Shown in pieces: positions 25,603-34,262 of a stretch of 45,458 bases of DNA. Under the pieces are notes generated by a model. It was given only the letters and a program-made list of their open reading frames with translations, was not told the origin of the DNA and made no database searches. The stretch spans positions 1-45,458 of the forward strand of contig NZ_CADEPK010000300.1 of assembly GCF_902829255.1 (NCBI RefSeq), written 5' to 3'. The stretch is from Metabacillus niabensis. GTDB taxonomy: Bacteria; Bacillota; Bacilli; Bacillales; Bacillaceae. The first letter of the stretch is position 1. Every line of letters starts with the position of its first letter. A program made the translations under genes and the position numbers.

Positions 25603-28068
25603 TTATGCGATATCATATACACTGCGAATTGAAAGCTCTTGTTTAAACTGTGCAAGATCAAGCGCTTTACTTAAGCTCTCTTTTTTAACCGTAATTGTTT
25701 TCGTAGTACCTTTGGAAAGATCGAAATAATTATCATTGAACTTGCAATCTGCTGATTTCAAATCCAACTCAATGTATTTTGCAAATGCATGTGCGTTTAT
25801 CGAAATCTCAAATGTCTCACTAGTTTCATTTACTGCAAATGTGAGTTCTGGGTTTAAAAAGTTAAAATGCTTTGGTTTCACAAATAATAACGTCGTGCTG
25901 GAAATTTCCTCATCATTAACGAATAATGTACATTCAACATATGTGTTTCTTCGATTTTCCTTCGTTAATAGCTTCTCAAAGGAAAGTGTTTCACATAGAT
26001 TTGCTTTTAATCCATTAATCTCCGCTATAACTGTACCTTCCTGTAAAACATCGGATGTGTTTTTCCGCAATTTCCACTCTATTCGCGCATTGACGGTTTC
26101 TTTTGTTTCATTTGTTACATGTATTTCTACATTCGAACCATCTTCTCTTAAAGAAAGAAGAATTGGTGAATAGAATTTTTTCGCAAAATAGTGTAATGCC
26201 TTCCAGCGTCCAAAGTAGTCCACACTTGACCAAGAAGCTACCGGCCAGCAGTCATTTAGCTGCCAATAGAGGGAACCCATGCAGCGTCCACGGTTTCTTC
26301 GCCAATGCTCTACACCATATTTAATTGCTTCTGCCTGCAATAATTGTGAAGCATAAAGGAGTGAATCGAAATCCTTTGGATAAAGGAAGTTTTCTGATAA
26401 ATAGAAGAGAATTTTCCCATTAGCTGCTCCATTTTTTTGATGCTTCTCCATCACATAAGAAAAAATATTGCGATCTTCAGGCTCTGTGAATGTTTCGATC
26501 GTTTTCATCGCTGGGAAGGATTGAAAGCCAAATTCTGAACAAAATCTAAAATGGAATTTTTCATATTCTGAAAAAGGCTTTAAGCCATGCCACACTTCCC
26601 AATAATGCATATCCCCTTCATTCGGATTACGCGGTTCATTAAAGCCGCCACCAGAAGAAGGTGATGAAGACCAATAGAATGTTTGTGGGTCATATTTTTT
26701 TGCAAGCTCAGGAATAATAAATTCAAAAAGCTTAATATAATCCGCTTTATGCTTATAATCATCATCAGGCATATCTCCCCAATGAACCCAAGCTTCTTCA
26801 ACCTCATTATTGCCACACCAAATTCCAAGACTTGCGTGGTGTCGAATTCGTTTCATATTATCGATTACTTCTTGTTCTACCGTTTCCCTAAACTCATCAT
26901 TTAAATCATACATACTGCATGCAAACATAAAATCTTGCCATACAATTAGTCCTTTTCGGTCACATATATCAAAGAAATAATCCTCTGGGTAAATTCCACC
27001 ACCCCATACACGGATCATATTAAAGTTTGCTTCAACACAGTCGTTAATTAATGTCTCAGTTCGTTCAGCAGAATTTCTCGGTAATAGATTATCCTCAGGA
27101 ATATAATTTGCTCCCATTGCAAAAATAGGAAGTCCGTTCACTACAAATTCAAATGATTTTCCCCATTGGTCTGGCTCATGCTTAACAGTAATGGTACGAA
27201 GTCCGATCGTAAATGTTTTTTCATCAATGATACCTTCTTCATCTAAGGTAGTAACCTCAACTAGATATAAAGGCTGATCTCCATAACCGTTTGGCCACCA
27301 TAACTGTGGATTCTTTACATCTATCGCTATGTTCTCCTCAGATCCATTCATTGCTTGTTCACGAATTTCGATAATTTCACCTGTCGGATCTGTTACCTTT
27401 ACTCTTGCTGTAAGCTTATCCTGTTCCTTCTTCTCAGCTTGAATTCGGACATTTAAACCTACTTCATTTTCCCGATGGTCTTGAGTAATGTATACGTCCT
27501 CAATTCTTCCTGTGTTCCATGCAAGAATTGAGACGTTTCTCCATATTCCTAAATCCGGAATTTGTGGACCCCAATCCCAGCCAAACATACTATGTCCCTT
27601 CCGAATATGCGGGAAACCTTCGATTGCATCCGTTACTCCCCATAACTTTATTTCCTTTTGTTTCTCAGTAATATATTGAATTGGTGAATGAAGGGTAACC
27701 TCTATTTGATTTTTTCCTACTATTATATATGGCTTCACGTCAAACTCATACGTACGGTGCATATTGTTTGTATTCGCTATCAAATGTCCGTTTACTTTAA
27801 TTGTGGAAATTGTATCAAGACCATCAAAACGGATTATTATATGTTCGTAGGTTAATAGCTTATTATCCGCTTCAAAGGTACGCGTGTATTGATAATCCTT
27901 TGATGCAATGTCATACGCATAACCCTCATTATCACGGTAAAACGGATCATCAATTTTTCCATGTGAAAGCAGATCATTCATAACAGACCCTGGAACAGTT
28001 ACTTCTAACCATTCTGTATCATTTACACTCTTCATTTTCCACGAGCCATTTAAATCTAATTTTTTCAT
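25603..28068 (-). CDS. GH2 beta-mannosidase
   Basis: An 821-residue cytoplasmic exo-beta-mannosidase of the GH2 mannosidase clade. The chain begins with the 'LDLNGSWKMKSV' jelly-roll domain and has the clade motif 'GHSMFGWDWGPQIPDLGIWR' (158-177) and the 'MIRVWGGGIYPEDYFFDICD' barrel strand (351-370). The acid/base is Glu422 in 'WCGNNEVEE' and the nucleophile Glu512 in 'CSEFGFQ'. It releases mannose from the non-reducing end of mannobiose and longer chains. Two ATGs are close; I chose the second because the AGGGGTG site is 8 bases from it and only 2 from the first (28074). It is the first gene of the operon running to the GH1 gene. Confidence 0.93.
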   Translation of the reverse strand: MKKLDLNGSWKMKSVNDTEWLEVTVPGSVMNDLLSHGKIDDPFYRDNEGYAYDIASKDYQYTRTFEADNKLLTYEHIIIRFDGLDTISTIKVNGHLIANTNNMHRTYEFDVKPYIIVGKNQIEVTLHSPIQYITEKQKEIKLWGVTDAIEGFPHIRKGHSMFGWDWGPQIPDLGIWRNVSILAWNTGRIEDVYITQDHRENEVGLNVRIQAEKKEQDKLTARVKVTDPTGEIIEIREQAMNGSEENIAIDVKNPQLWWPNGYGDQPLYLVEVTTLDEEGIIDEKTFTIGLRTITVKHEPDQWGKSFEFVVNGLPIFAMGANYIPEDNLLPRNSAERTETLINDCVEANFNMIRVWGGGIYPEDYFFDICDRKGLIVWQDFMFACSMYDLNDEFRETVEQEVIDNMKRIRHHASLGIWCGNNEVEEAWVHWGDMPDDDYKHKADYIKLFEFIIPELAKKYDPQTFYWSSSPSSGGGFNEPRNPNEGDMHYWEVWHGLKPFSEYEKFHFRFCSEFGFQSFPAMKTIETFTEPEDRNIFSYVMEKHQKNGAANGKILFYLSENFLYPKDFDSLLYASQLLQAEAIKYGVEHWRRNRGRCMGSLYWQLNDCWPVASWSSVDYFGRWKALHYFAKKFYSPILLSLREDGSNVEIHVTNETKETVNARIEWKLRKNTSDVLQEGTVIAEINGLKANLCETLSFEKLLTKENRRNTYVECTLFVNDEEISSTTLLFVKPKHFNFLNPELTFAVNETSETFEISINAHAFAKYIELDLKSADCKFNDNYFDLSKGTTKTITVKKESLSKALDLAQFKQELSIRSVYDIA

Positions 28069-28312
28069 ACCCATTTCACCCCTAAGTTATATTTGTTATT
28101 TTGTTAGATTATCTCTATTGCTAAATTCAAATCTAACATCGGCATTTTCTTTGGCTATTTCCGTAAATTTCGTTGCTTTTTGAGCTGTTTATGGTTGATA
28201 GATCTAATAATTACGATTTAACTCCTTTTGTTATTTCTGTTATTATTTTTGTTATCATAACTCAACTTTATTACAATAACAAAAATAAGTAAATAGCTAA
28301 CAAAAATAATTT
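28069..28312. promoter_or_regulatory. Promoter region of the GH2 operon with inverted repeats
   Basis: No gene is seen here. A perfect 13-bp inverted repeat (TTATTTTTGTTAT at 28243-28255, ATAACAAAAATAA at 28276-28288) and a 7-bp pair AATCTAA/TTAGATT nearer the start codon are candidate operators or hairpins. A weak minus-strand promoter (TTAGAT, 17 bases, GATAAT) overlaps the shorter repeat. Confidence 0.4.
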
Positions 28313-28314
28313 TA

Positions 28315-28352
28315 AAAAAGGGTAGTACCTTGTCACGGTCCATACCCTTTTT
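28315..28352 (-). terminator. Terminator of the GH113 copy 1 gene
   Basis: A 10-bp perfect stem (AAAAAGGGTA at 28315-28324, TACCCTTTTT at 28343-28352), symmetrical, so it may act in both directions. Confidence 0.75.
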
Positions 28353-28406
28353 ATCTTGCAAATCCCTTTTAATACTAACAATTAGTTAATTCTCGTAAAC
28401 TTCTAC

Positions 28407-29336
28407 TTATTTAGCGGCATAAAATTCTTTAATAACCTTTTCTGCCGGTTTTCCGTATACAGCATAATCATCATTTTGCTCCGCCTCTTCTTCCTTATGA
28501 AGCAGCGCTTTCCAATCCCATAAACCAAAGCCACGAACCCATTCTTTCTGACCCGCTTTTTCAAACATGACTTTATAGTACGCTTCTTGCGCTTTCATAT
28601 CCGTTTCTCCTTCTAGCCCCCAATCATTAGGTACATAAGGAGAATTCGAACGACTCGGACATCCCGCCTCAGCAAAGAAAAATGGTTTATTATATGGTTT
28701 AATAATGTTTTCAATTCGTTCTAATTGGTTTTCCCAATCATCAATAGGATAGTATCCACTTGATGAAATGACATCAACCGCATCCCACCACTTCACATTT
28801 CCTTCCTGATATTTATCCGTATTGTACGTGATCGGGCCAGCATAAACTGTTCGAACCTCTTCAATTAAAGCTCGCCATTCTTTTTCTCTACGTTCTGTTT
28901 GAACCATTTCACAACCTACAATAAACATTTCACATTTTGTATCTTGAGCGATCTTTGCATAATGCATTTGGTACTCAGTGTAGCTTTTAAACCAATCCTT
29001 CCATTTCGGCTCACAAGGAACATCCAAATCAAAAAAGTTAATATGTGCTCTCCACGTACCATCCTTACAATTGACAGTCGGCTTTAAAATCACCTTTAAT
29101 CCAAGCTCTCTTGCATAATTAATCATATCTATTAATTCTTCGTCAGCTACCATATGGTCACCCGTATAATCGACGACTGTCGTATGAGCACCATCTTGCA
29201 ATGCAGCTAATGAAATAATTACGTAATCTGTATTCGTTCTTTCTTTTAAGAGCCTTAAAGATTCCTTAGCTTCAGGCTTCTTAAAATCTCCTTTTCTACT
29301 CATCCAACCAAAAGTAAACCCTTTAATAAATTCCAT
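28407..29336 (-). CDS. GH113 beta-1,4-mannanase, copy 1
   Basis: A 309-residue GH113 protein without signal peptide, clearly paralogous to the one at 22254 ('KGFTFGWMSRKG', 'ILKPTVNCKDGTWRAHI'). The acid/base is Glu143 in 'GCEM' and the nucleophile Glu223 in 'FFAEAGC'. It has its own upstream region and terminator, between the ABC transporter operon and the GH2 operon. The start was set at the ATG after AAGGAG; the frame is open 11 codons further upstream. Differences around the cleft (for instance 'DVPCEPKWKDWF' against 'DATEYWNKWF') suggest different chain-length or side-group preference, which is inference. Confidence 0.87.
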   Translation of the reverse strand: MEFIKGFTFGWMSRKGDFKKPEAKESLRLLKERTNTDYVIISLAALQDGAHTTVVDYTGDHMVADEELIDMINYARELGLKVILKPTVNCKDGTWRAHINFFDLDVPCEPKWKDWFKSYTEYQMHYAKIAQDTKCEMFIVGCEMVQTERREKEWRALIEEVRTVYAGPITYNTDKYQEGNVKWWDAVDVISSSGYYPIDDWENQLERIENIIKPYNKPFFFAEAGCPSRSNSPYVPNDWGLEGETDMKAQEAYYKVMFEKAGQKEWVRGFGLWDWKALLHKEEEAEQNDDYAVYGKPAEKVIKEFYAAK

Positions 29337-29368
29337 TTTACACAGCTCCTTATTCCTAAAGATGCACA

Positions 29369-29391
29369 AGCGTTCTATCTGTCTTAACGCT
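29369..29391. promoter_or_regulatory. Palindrome in the GH113 copy 1 leader
   Basis: Perfect 6-bp arms AGCGTT (29369-29374) and AACGCT (29386-29391) flank 11 bases, just upstream of the ribosome site. A cre-like GGAAACGCTAAAA is found about 40 bases further upstream on the minus strand. Either could be a LacI-family operator. Confidence 0.35.
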
Positions 29392-29520
29392 GGAGCTAAT
29401 CATTTTTATTTTTAGCGTTTCCGCAATCTTTGTTATTTAAAATTTCATTCATACCAAAGTTCTGAGGTGATTTCCGGTACTATCAAGCAAGTGTAAATGG
29501 ACTTCCCGAAAAACCCTCTC

Positions 29521-29554
29521 AAAAAAAGGACTGACCTTGTAATCAAATCAGTCC
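29521..29554 (-). terminator. Terminator of the ABC transporter operon
   Basis: A perfect 7-bp stem (GGACTGA at 29528-29534, TCAGTCC at 29548-29554) with a T7 run on the minus strand at 29521-29527, 18 bases after the second permease gene. Confidence 0.88.
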
Positions 29555-29572
29555 CCCATCAAGCATCATTAT

Positions 29573-30403
29573 TTACTTAACTGATCCAGCCATACCATTG
29601 TAAATATGCTTCTGCAATGTTAGAAATGCAATTAATGTCGGAATGATTGCAATCATAATTCCCGCACAAATAACTTCCCATTGTGAACCATAGGGTCCTT
29701 TAAATTTAAATAGCGCAGTTGATATAACCTGCAGTTCTGTTTTCGGCATATACAGAAAGGCTGTATAAAAGTCGTTATAGACATTAACACCTTTAACGAT
29801 GATAACCGTCACAATTGCTGGTTTAAGTAACGGAAGAATAATTTTACGGAAAATCGTAAAGTAAGACGCCCCATCTAGCATGGCAGATTCATCAAGAGAA
29901 ACTGAAATCGAATCCATAAATTGCAGGAAAATATAAACAGCGATAATATCTGTGCTCATATACAAAATAATTGCTGCCCATCTAGTATTAAATAAGCCCA
30001 TATCATTAATAATTTGGAAGGTTGCAACCTGTGTTGTAACCGCAGGAATTAATGTCGCAAGCAAAAATGCTCCCATCAATAATTTGCTTCCTCTAAATTT
30101 GAAACGATGTAAAACAAAAGCAATCATCGAACCAGTTAATGTAGCACCTATAATAGAAAGAACTAATATAAACGCCGTGTTCGCAAATCCCATTAACATA
30201 TTCCCTTCAGTAAAAGCACGTGTGTAGTTTTCAAAGTTTAACCAATTTTCAGGCGGTGTAAGAGGACCTGTACTTGTGTATTCATCACTCGTTTTAAAGG
30301 AGGCGAAAAATACGACAACAATCGGAAGCAACGCTACAAAAGCCCCCAAAAGCAATGAAGCGTATTTCCCTATACTACCTAGTGTATATTTTAGTTTATA
30401 CAT
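29573..30403 (-). CDS. Sugar ABC transporter permease, MalG type
   Basis: A 276-residue inner-membrane permease of the CUT1 (MalG) class with six predicted helices. The coupling (EAA) motif appears as 'ESAMLDGASYFTIFRKIILPLLKPA' around residue 188. It pairs with the MalF-type permease and the binding lipoprotein upstream to import oligosaccharides, here probably beta-mannan fragments. I chose the ATG directly after the upstream stop codon (TAAAATG, AAGGAG 10 bases before); a GTG three codons earlier overlaps the upstream gene but is only one base from the same site. No ATPase gene is present; a shared MsmX-type ATPase elsewhere is expected. Confidence 0.93.
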   Translation of the reverse strand: MYKLKYTLGSIGKYASLLLGAFVALLPIVVVFFASFKTSDEYTSTGPLTPPENWLNFENYTRAFTEGNMLMGFANTAFILVLSIIGATLTGSMIAFVLHRFKFRGSKLLMGAFLLATLIPAVTTQVATFQIINDMGLFNTRWAAIILYMSTDIIAVYIFLQFMDSISVSLDESAMLDGASYFTIFRKIILPLLKPAIVTVIIVKGVNVYNDFYTAFLYMPKTELQVISTALFKFKGPYGSQWEVICAGIMIAIIPTLIAFLTLQKHIYNGMAGSVK

Positions 30404-30404
30404 T

Positions 30405-31283
30405 TTAGTCACTCTCCTTTGAAAACTTTTTCTGGATGACAGTTACAATAATAACAATAATCATTAGAACAACCGCCATTGCAGAACCTAAACCGATCTT
30501 TCCATATTTAAAAGCAATATCAACAGTTTGGATTACAAACGTTTTACTTCCGTTTGATCCACCAGTCATAATATACGGAATTTCGAAAGCCGATAAAGCA
30601 CCACTAATCGCTAGAATTAAGTTTAATTCTATGATTCTTCTAATACTTGGTAAGATAATATATCTAAACTGATGCCATCTATTTGCACCGTCAATTTCTG
30701 CAGCTTCATAGACTTCCTTAGGAATAGAGGAAATTGCTCCAAGGAAAATAATAAAGTTAAAGCCCATATATCTCCATACAGATGTTCCTGCAAGGGAAAT
30801 GTTAATGACGTCAGGATTACCTAACCATTGTGTTATTATCCCTCCGAGACCAATTGCATTTAACACTGTATCCAACGTACCCTCTGGTCTGAAGAAAAAT
30901 AAGAACATAAACCCAATTGCTACACCATTTAATAAATAAGGGAAAAAAATAACACCCTTGAAAAAGTTTTTGAATCGAACATTAAACGTTAAAATCGTCG
31001 CAAAGTATAACGCTAATCCCATTTGCACGAATGTAGCGGCAAAATAATATAAACTCACTTTAAACACGACAAAGTATTCAGGATCTGTAAAAATGTCAAT
31101 ATAGTTTTGGAAGCCGATGAATTCTTTTTCACTGAATCCATTCCACTCAGTGAAACTATAGTAGAACATATTTACAACTGGTACATACGCAAACGTAATA
31201 AGCAACGCTACCGGCACAAGCGAGAATAGAAAAATTAAGATCCGTCGTTGCGCATCATATGATAGGTTTGAAAATTTAAACAC
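30405..31283 (-). CDS. Sugar ABC transporter permease, MalF type
   Basis: A 292-residue permease of the CUT1 family with six helices. The EAA loop is 'YEAAEIDGANRWHQFRYIILPSIRR' around residue 190. The start is a GTG with a GGGAGGTG site 6 bases upstream. It lies between the binding lipoprotein gene (206-base gap with a hairpin) and the MalG-type permease gene (adjacent), and all three form one operon. Confidence 0.93.
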   Translation of the reverse strand: MFKFSNLSYDAQRRILIFLFSLVPVALLITFAYVPVVNMFYYSFTEWNGFSEKEFIGFQNYIDIFTDPEYFVVFKVSLYYFAATFVQMGLALYFATILTFNVRFKNFFKGVIFFPYLLNGVAIGFMFLFFFRPEGTLDTVLNAIGLGGIITQWLGNPDVINISLAGTSVWRYMGFNFIIFLGAISSIPKEVYEAAEIDGANRWHQFRYIILPSIRRIIELNLILAISGALSAFEIPYIMTGGSNGSKTFVIQTVDIAFKYGKIGLGSAMAVVLMIIVIIVTVIQKKFSKESD

Positions 31284-31442
31284 GGACTACACCTCCCGGT
31301 AGAAATAAAAAATAATCTTAATTAAGTAGTTTATTAAAAAAAGGTAGAAATTTTTGGCGGTGATCAACACCATAGTAGAGTTAACAAACGCAGCAATGAA
31401 CATTCATCCATAACGCTTTTTATTCTTTCTTGTTATGAAAGA

Positions 31443-31471
31443 CAAGAAAAGTGCTAAGCGCACTTTTCTTG
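31443..31471 (-). terminator. Intercistronic hairpin between binding-protein and permease genes
   Basis: A perfect 12-bp stem (CAAGAAAAGTGC at 31443-31454, GCACTTTTCTTG at 31460-31471) with a 5-base loop and only a weak T-rich stretch after it. It probably allows partial read-through and stabilises the upstream message, keeping the binding protein in excess over the permeases. Confidence 0.7.
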
Positions 31472-31489
31472 CAATCAATGACATATTGA

Positions 31490-32839
31490 TTATTCAGCAG
31501 TTACTTTATCGTATGCCTCATTCCAATCAGCATTAAGCTCTTTCATGATATCGTCAAATGACTCATCACGGTTACCGATTGCAGCTTCTACGATACGTTT
31601 TGGTGTATCCTCAAGCCATAAACCAACTTCTGCTTCTTTGTCAATCTTATCAAGCAATCCTTCTTGACCTTCTTTAGCAGGTGTAAGAAGTTCGAAAGTA
31701 ACACCTTGTTCTTCATATTGTTTTAATTCTTCTGGAAGTGGAACATCTTTCGCTGCACTGATACCACCAGCTTGTTCAACTGAGTATCCTGATTCATGAA
31801 TAAACCAATCAACCCATGCTAAAGCAGCTTCTTTGTTTTCACTGTTTTTGTTAACCCCAATTTGGAAGTCAGCACCAAGTGGGAAGATAACTTTGTCGGC
31901 ATTTGTCGGGAATGGCATATAACCGATATCATCTGGGTTTTCAGAAACACTTTTGATTTGGTCGATTGCCCATGAACCTAATACCATTGTTCCGATTTCA
32001 CCTTTACCTATCATAGCCTTAGAAGTTTCCCAGTCAGTCGTTAACGGATCTTCTTCAATTAAATCTTTGTTAGCAACATCATACATAAGCTTCCATAATT
32101 CATATTGCGGTTTTCCTTTAACGAACGGATCTTTTTCATTAACCATTGTTTGGTTGTAGTATGCAGCATCTCCAGCTACAGTTGTGAAAGCACCTTCCCA
32201 TTGAGTTAACGGCCAACCAGCAGCATAGTTTGTATATAAAGGAATAGCGTCTGTGTTATCTTTAATTTTTTGTAAAGCAGCTAAGAAATCATCCATTGTT
32301 TTTGGCGTTTCTGTAATGCCAGCTTCTTCAAATACTTTTTTGTTGTAAACAACACCAGTATAAGTTACTGCAATTGGAATACCATAAACTGTTCCATCAA
32401 CAGCTCTTTCCTCAACACCCATATAATCCTTTTCCATATCTTCTAATTTACCTAGTGGCTCGAAGAAGTTAGGAATATCTTTAATTGGAACTTGTGTTGG
32501 GATAAGTAATACATCACCGTAATCTTGCGTATTCATACGCGGAGTAATTTGACCGCCGTAATCAGTTAATGCTTCAAAGTTCACTTCAACATTTGGATAT
32601 TTCTTTTGGAATTCTTTTTCATACTCAGGAAAAACAGTATCAATAATATCTGTTCTTTGGTTAATAACTGTGATTTCCCCTTTAATATCTTTCGGATCTT
32701 TGTCCTTCCAGCTAGTATCTGCCTCTTGTGTTCCACCCTCACTATTAGAGCCTTCTTTATTATTGCCACACCCTGAAAGAGCTGCAAGAACAACTAACAT
32801 CATGACCATAAGTAAACTTAATAATTTACCTTTTTTCAT
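31490..32839 (-). CDS. Extracellular solute-binding lipoprotein of a sugar ABC transporter
   Basis: A 449-residue lipoprotein with signal sequence and lipobox 'LSGC' (acylated Cys at about 24), followed by a Ser/Gly-rich tether and a family-1 (MalE-like) binding domain with 'YGIPIAVTYTGVVYNKKVFEEAG' and 'GTMVLGSWAIDQI'. It is the first gene of the transporter operon and has its own consensus promoter with an overlapping cre-like site. The ligand is inferred to be beta-manno-oligosaccharides from the adjacent hydrolases. GAGGGG lies 8 bases before the ATG. Confidence 0.93.
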   Translation of the reverse strand: MKKGKLLSLLMVMMLVVLAALSGCGNNKEGSNSEGGTQEADTSWKDKDPKDIKGEITVINQRTDIIDTVFPEYEKEFQKKYPNVEVNFEALTDYGGQITPRMNTQDYGDVLLIPTQVPIKDIPNFFEPLGKLEDMEKDYMGVEERAVDGTVYGIPIAVTYTGVVYNKKVFEEAGITETPKTMDDFLAALQKIKDNTDAIPLYTNYAAGWPLTQWEGAFTTVAGDAAYYNQTMVNEKDPFVKGKPQYELWKLMYDVANKDLIEEDPLTTDWETSKAMIGKGEIGTMVLGSWAIDQIKSVSENPDDIGYMPFPTNADKVIFPLGADFQIGVNKNSENKEAALAWVDWFIHESGYSVEQAGGISAAKDVPLPEELKQYEEQGVTFELLTPAKEGQEGLLDKIDKEAEVGLWLEDTPKRIVEAAIGNRDESFDDIMKELNADWNEAYDKVTAE

Positions 32840-32874
32840 GCTTTTGACCCCTCTCTTTATTTCGTTAATTTTAA

Positions 32875-32926
32875 GTTACCGTATAGGTTACAAATTAATT
32901 GTATGATGGTAACGCTTTCTTGTCAA
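32875..32926 (-). promoter_or_regulatory. Promoter of the transporter operon with cre-like site and operator candidate
   Basis: On the minus strand TTGACA (32921-32926), 17 bases, then TACAAT (32898-32903). The spacer is occupied by AGAAAGCGTTACCA (32907-32920), which matches the CcpA cre consensus at 13 of 14 positions. Just downstream of the -10 is the near-palindrome GTTACC-GTATA-GGTTAC (32875-32891), well placed for a LacI-type repressor. Confidence 0.72.
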
Positions 32927-33341
32927 CAACTTTTCGACGAATTTTTTAAAAAAGTTACAGGTATGAAAATTAAGGTAATTAAATACATTATATATGCTAT
33001 ATAAACCTTTAATTTCACTGAAATTCCAAAACATCTCCCATAATTATTAAAAGAAAAAATAACTCAAGAAAGAGGGGAAAGAAAAATGACTTTCTCAGTA
33101 AAAAAACACAATATTAACAATCATACTTTCGACTTTTTTAAGTTAACGTTAAGTTTCATTATTACTAAACTCTACAAAGCATTCATCCTATTTACCTAAA
33201 CATTAGCTCCAGCACCAACATCAGTAAAAGACTGAATAATAAATGAAAAATTTGATTATCATATCTTCTTAATCGGTAGTTTAGATACATCCTTTATTTT
33301 TTCTAAAGCAAATTGGAATATTCAGCTTATAAAAAATCCAA
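32927..33341. other. Spacer between DUF624 and transporter genes
   Basis: About 415 bases. Apart from a possible 37-codon plus-strand frame (33086-33199, listed separately) and the terminator at its right end, I see no gene. The sequence is very AT-rich. Confidence 0.4.
33086..33199 (+). CDS. Possible small protein, 37 residues
   Basis: A short plus-strand frame with a good ribosome site (AGAGGGGAAAG, 5-6 bases before ATG). The product starts 'MTFSVKKHNINNHTFDFF' and continues as a mixed hydrophobic stretch ending 'KAFILFT'. It lies alone in a spacer where all neighbours run the other way. I recognise no family. The ribosome site is the only support; it could be chance. Confidence 0.25.
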   Translation: MTFSVKKHNINNHTFDFFKLTLSFIITKLYKAFILFT

Positions 33342-33385
33342 AAGGGTAACTCATACGGAAATACAACATCCCATGAGTTACCCTT
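33342..33385 (-). terminator. Terminator of the DUF624 gene
   Basis: A perfect 13-bp stem (33342-33354 with 33373-33385, arms AAGGGTAACTCAT/ATGAGTTACCCTT), followed on the minus strand by TTGGATTTTTT. Confidence 0.8.
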
Positions 33386-33394
33386 AAATAAAAT

Positions 33395-33988
33395 TTATTC
33401 CTCGATTAATTTATATAGCGAAAAAATAACCCCTAATCCGTAAATAAACGGTCCAAAAATAATAAACGCTAGGAAATTATAATCAGCTATAAAGTACACA
33501 ACGCCAACGACAACTAAAATAGCTACTGTCCCTACAATATTTTTAATAATCGTTACAAACGCAAACATATTGGCGTCTTTTATTTTCATATTCTTAAACG
33601 ATAGAAAGACTGATGAATAAGTTAACATCAGTAAAGCCATCGCTAAAAAATAGATAAACAAAATCGTCAGCATAAGCGAAAATTGACTTTGTTGTTTATT
33701 GAAAAAGAAAAGCCCCGTATAAAGAATAATCAGGATAAATGTATAAATAAAGGATGTAAGCTTACTTTCTTTATATTTGTCGAAAGTCTGCTTATAAAGC
33801 TGTTTTACCGTCTTGCCTGTTTCATCGTCAACTCCCATATTAATATCGCGCAATACGCTAAATAACGAGGAAATCGCAGGTACTAAGCTATAGACAACAA
33901 GCCCTTTCAATAAATAAATCCAAAAATAAAAACTTACGAGGAAATATTTATATAGATATTGAAAAAATATAACGATTTTACTATTCAT
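33395..33988 (-). CDS. DUF624 (YesL-like) membrane protein
   Basis: A 197-residue protein with about five hydrophobic segments, of the DUF624 family to which Bacillus YesL belongs. Members sit next to oligosaccharide ABC transporters (rhamnogalacturonan, xylan, mannan) and are thought to assist transport or membrane assembly, but no biochemical role is established. 'YSLVPAISSLFSVLRDI' near the N-terminus is the family's typical motif region. I placed the start at the second ATG, which is preceded by AGGTAGAG; the first (34009) lacks a ribosome site. It lies between the C2E/GH130 operon and the transporter operon. Confidence 0.75.
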   Translation of the reverse strand: MNSKIVIFFQYLYKYFLVSFYFWIYLLKGLVVYSLVPAISSLFSVLRDINMGVDDETGKTVKQLYKQTFDKYKESKLTSFIYTFILIILYTGLFFFNKQQSQFSLMLTILFIYFLAMALLMLTYSSVFLSFKNMKIKDANMFAFVTIIKNIVGTVAILVVVGVVYFIADYNFLAFIIFGPFIYGLGVIFSLYKLIEE

Positions 33989-34136
33989 TCTTTTCTCTAC
34001 CTTTTTCATTAATGTCTTATACTAAGTTTCACTTCATTATATCAAGGAAGGAACGAATGATAAAACGAAGGCAAGTATATTTTTATACGAGACTGTTTTC
34101 CAAATAAGCAGCGGCTCCGTTCAAAATTAGTACTTA

Positions 34137-34262
34137 CAAAAAAGAAGGTGGCTCAAAACAAAAGACTAATGGCCCCGCAAACGATATATATAGACTAATG
34201 ATGAGGTTAGCTTTCTATATACCTGTGTCTATCGGATGGCCAGCCCCTTCCTGAGTCACCCT
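34137..34262 (-). repeat. Hairpin element, copy B (3' end of the epimerase/GH130/lacI operon)
   Basis: A 125-base element related to copy A at 20119. Terminal arms AAGGTGGCTCA (34145-34155) and TGAGTCACCCT (34252-34262) pair, and the minus strand continues into a T6 run (34138-34143), making it a terminator. Its right arm overlaps the end of the second LacI gene and supplies that gene's last codons and TGA stop. Confidence 0.7.

Noticed and set aside
20119-34262. Hairpin elements as insertion sequences
   Set aside because: Both are shorter than 130 bases and have no transposase; at most they are non-autonomous elements.
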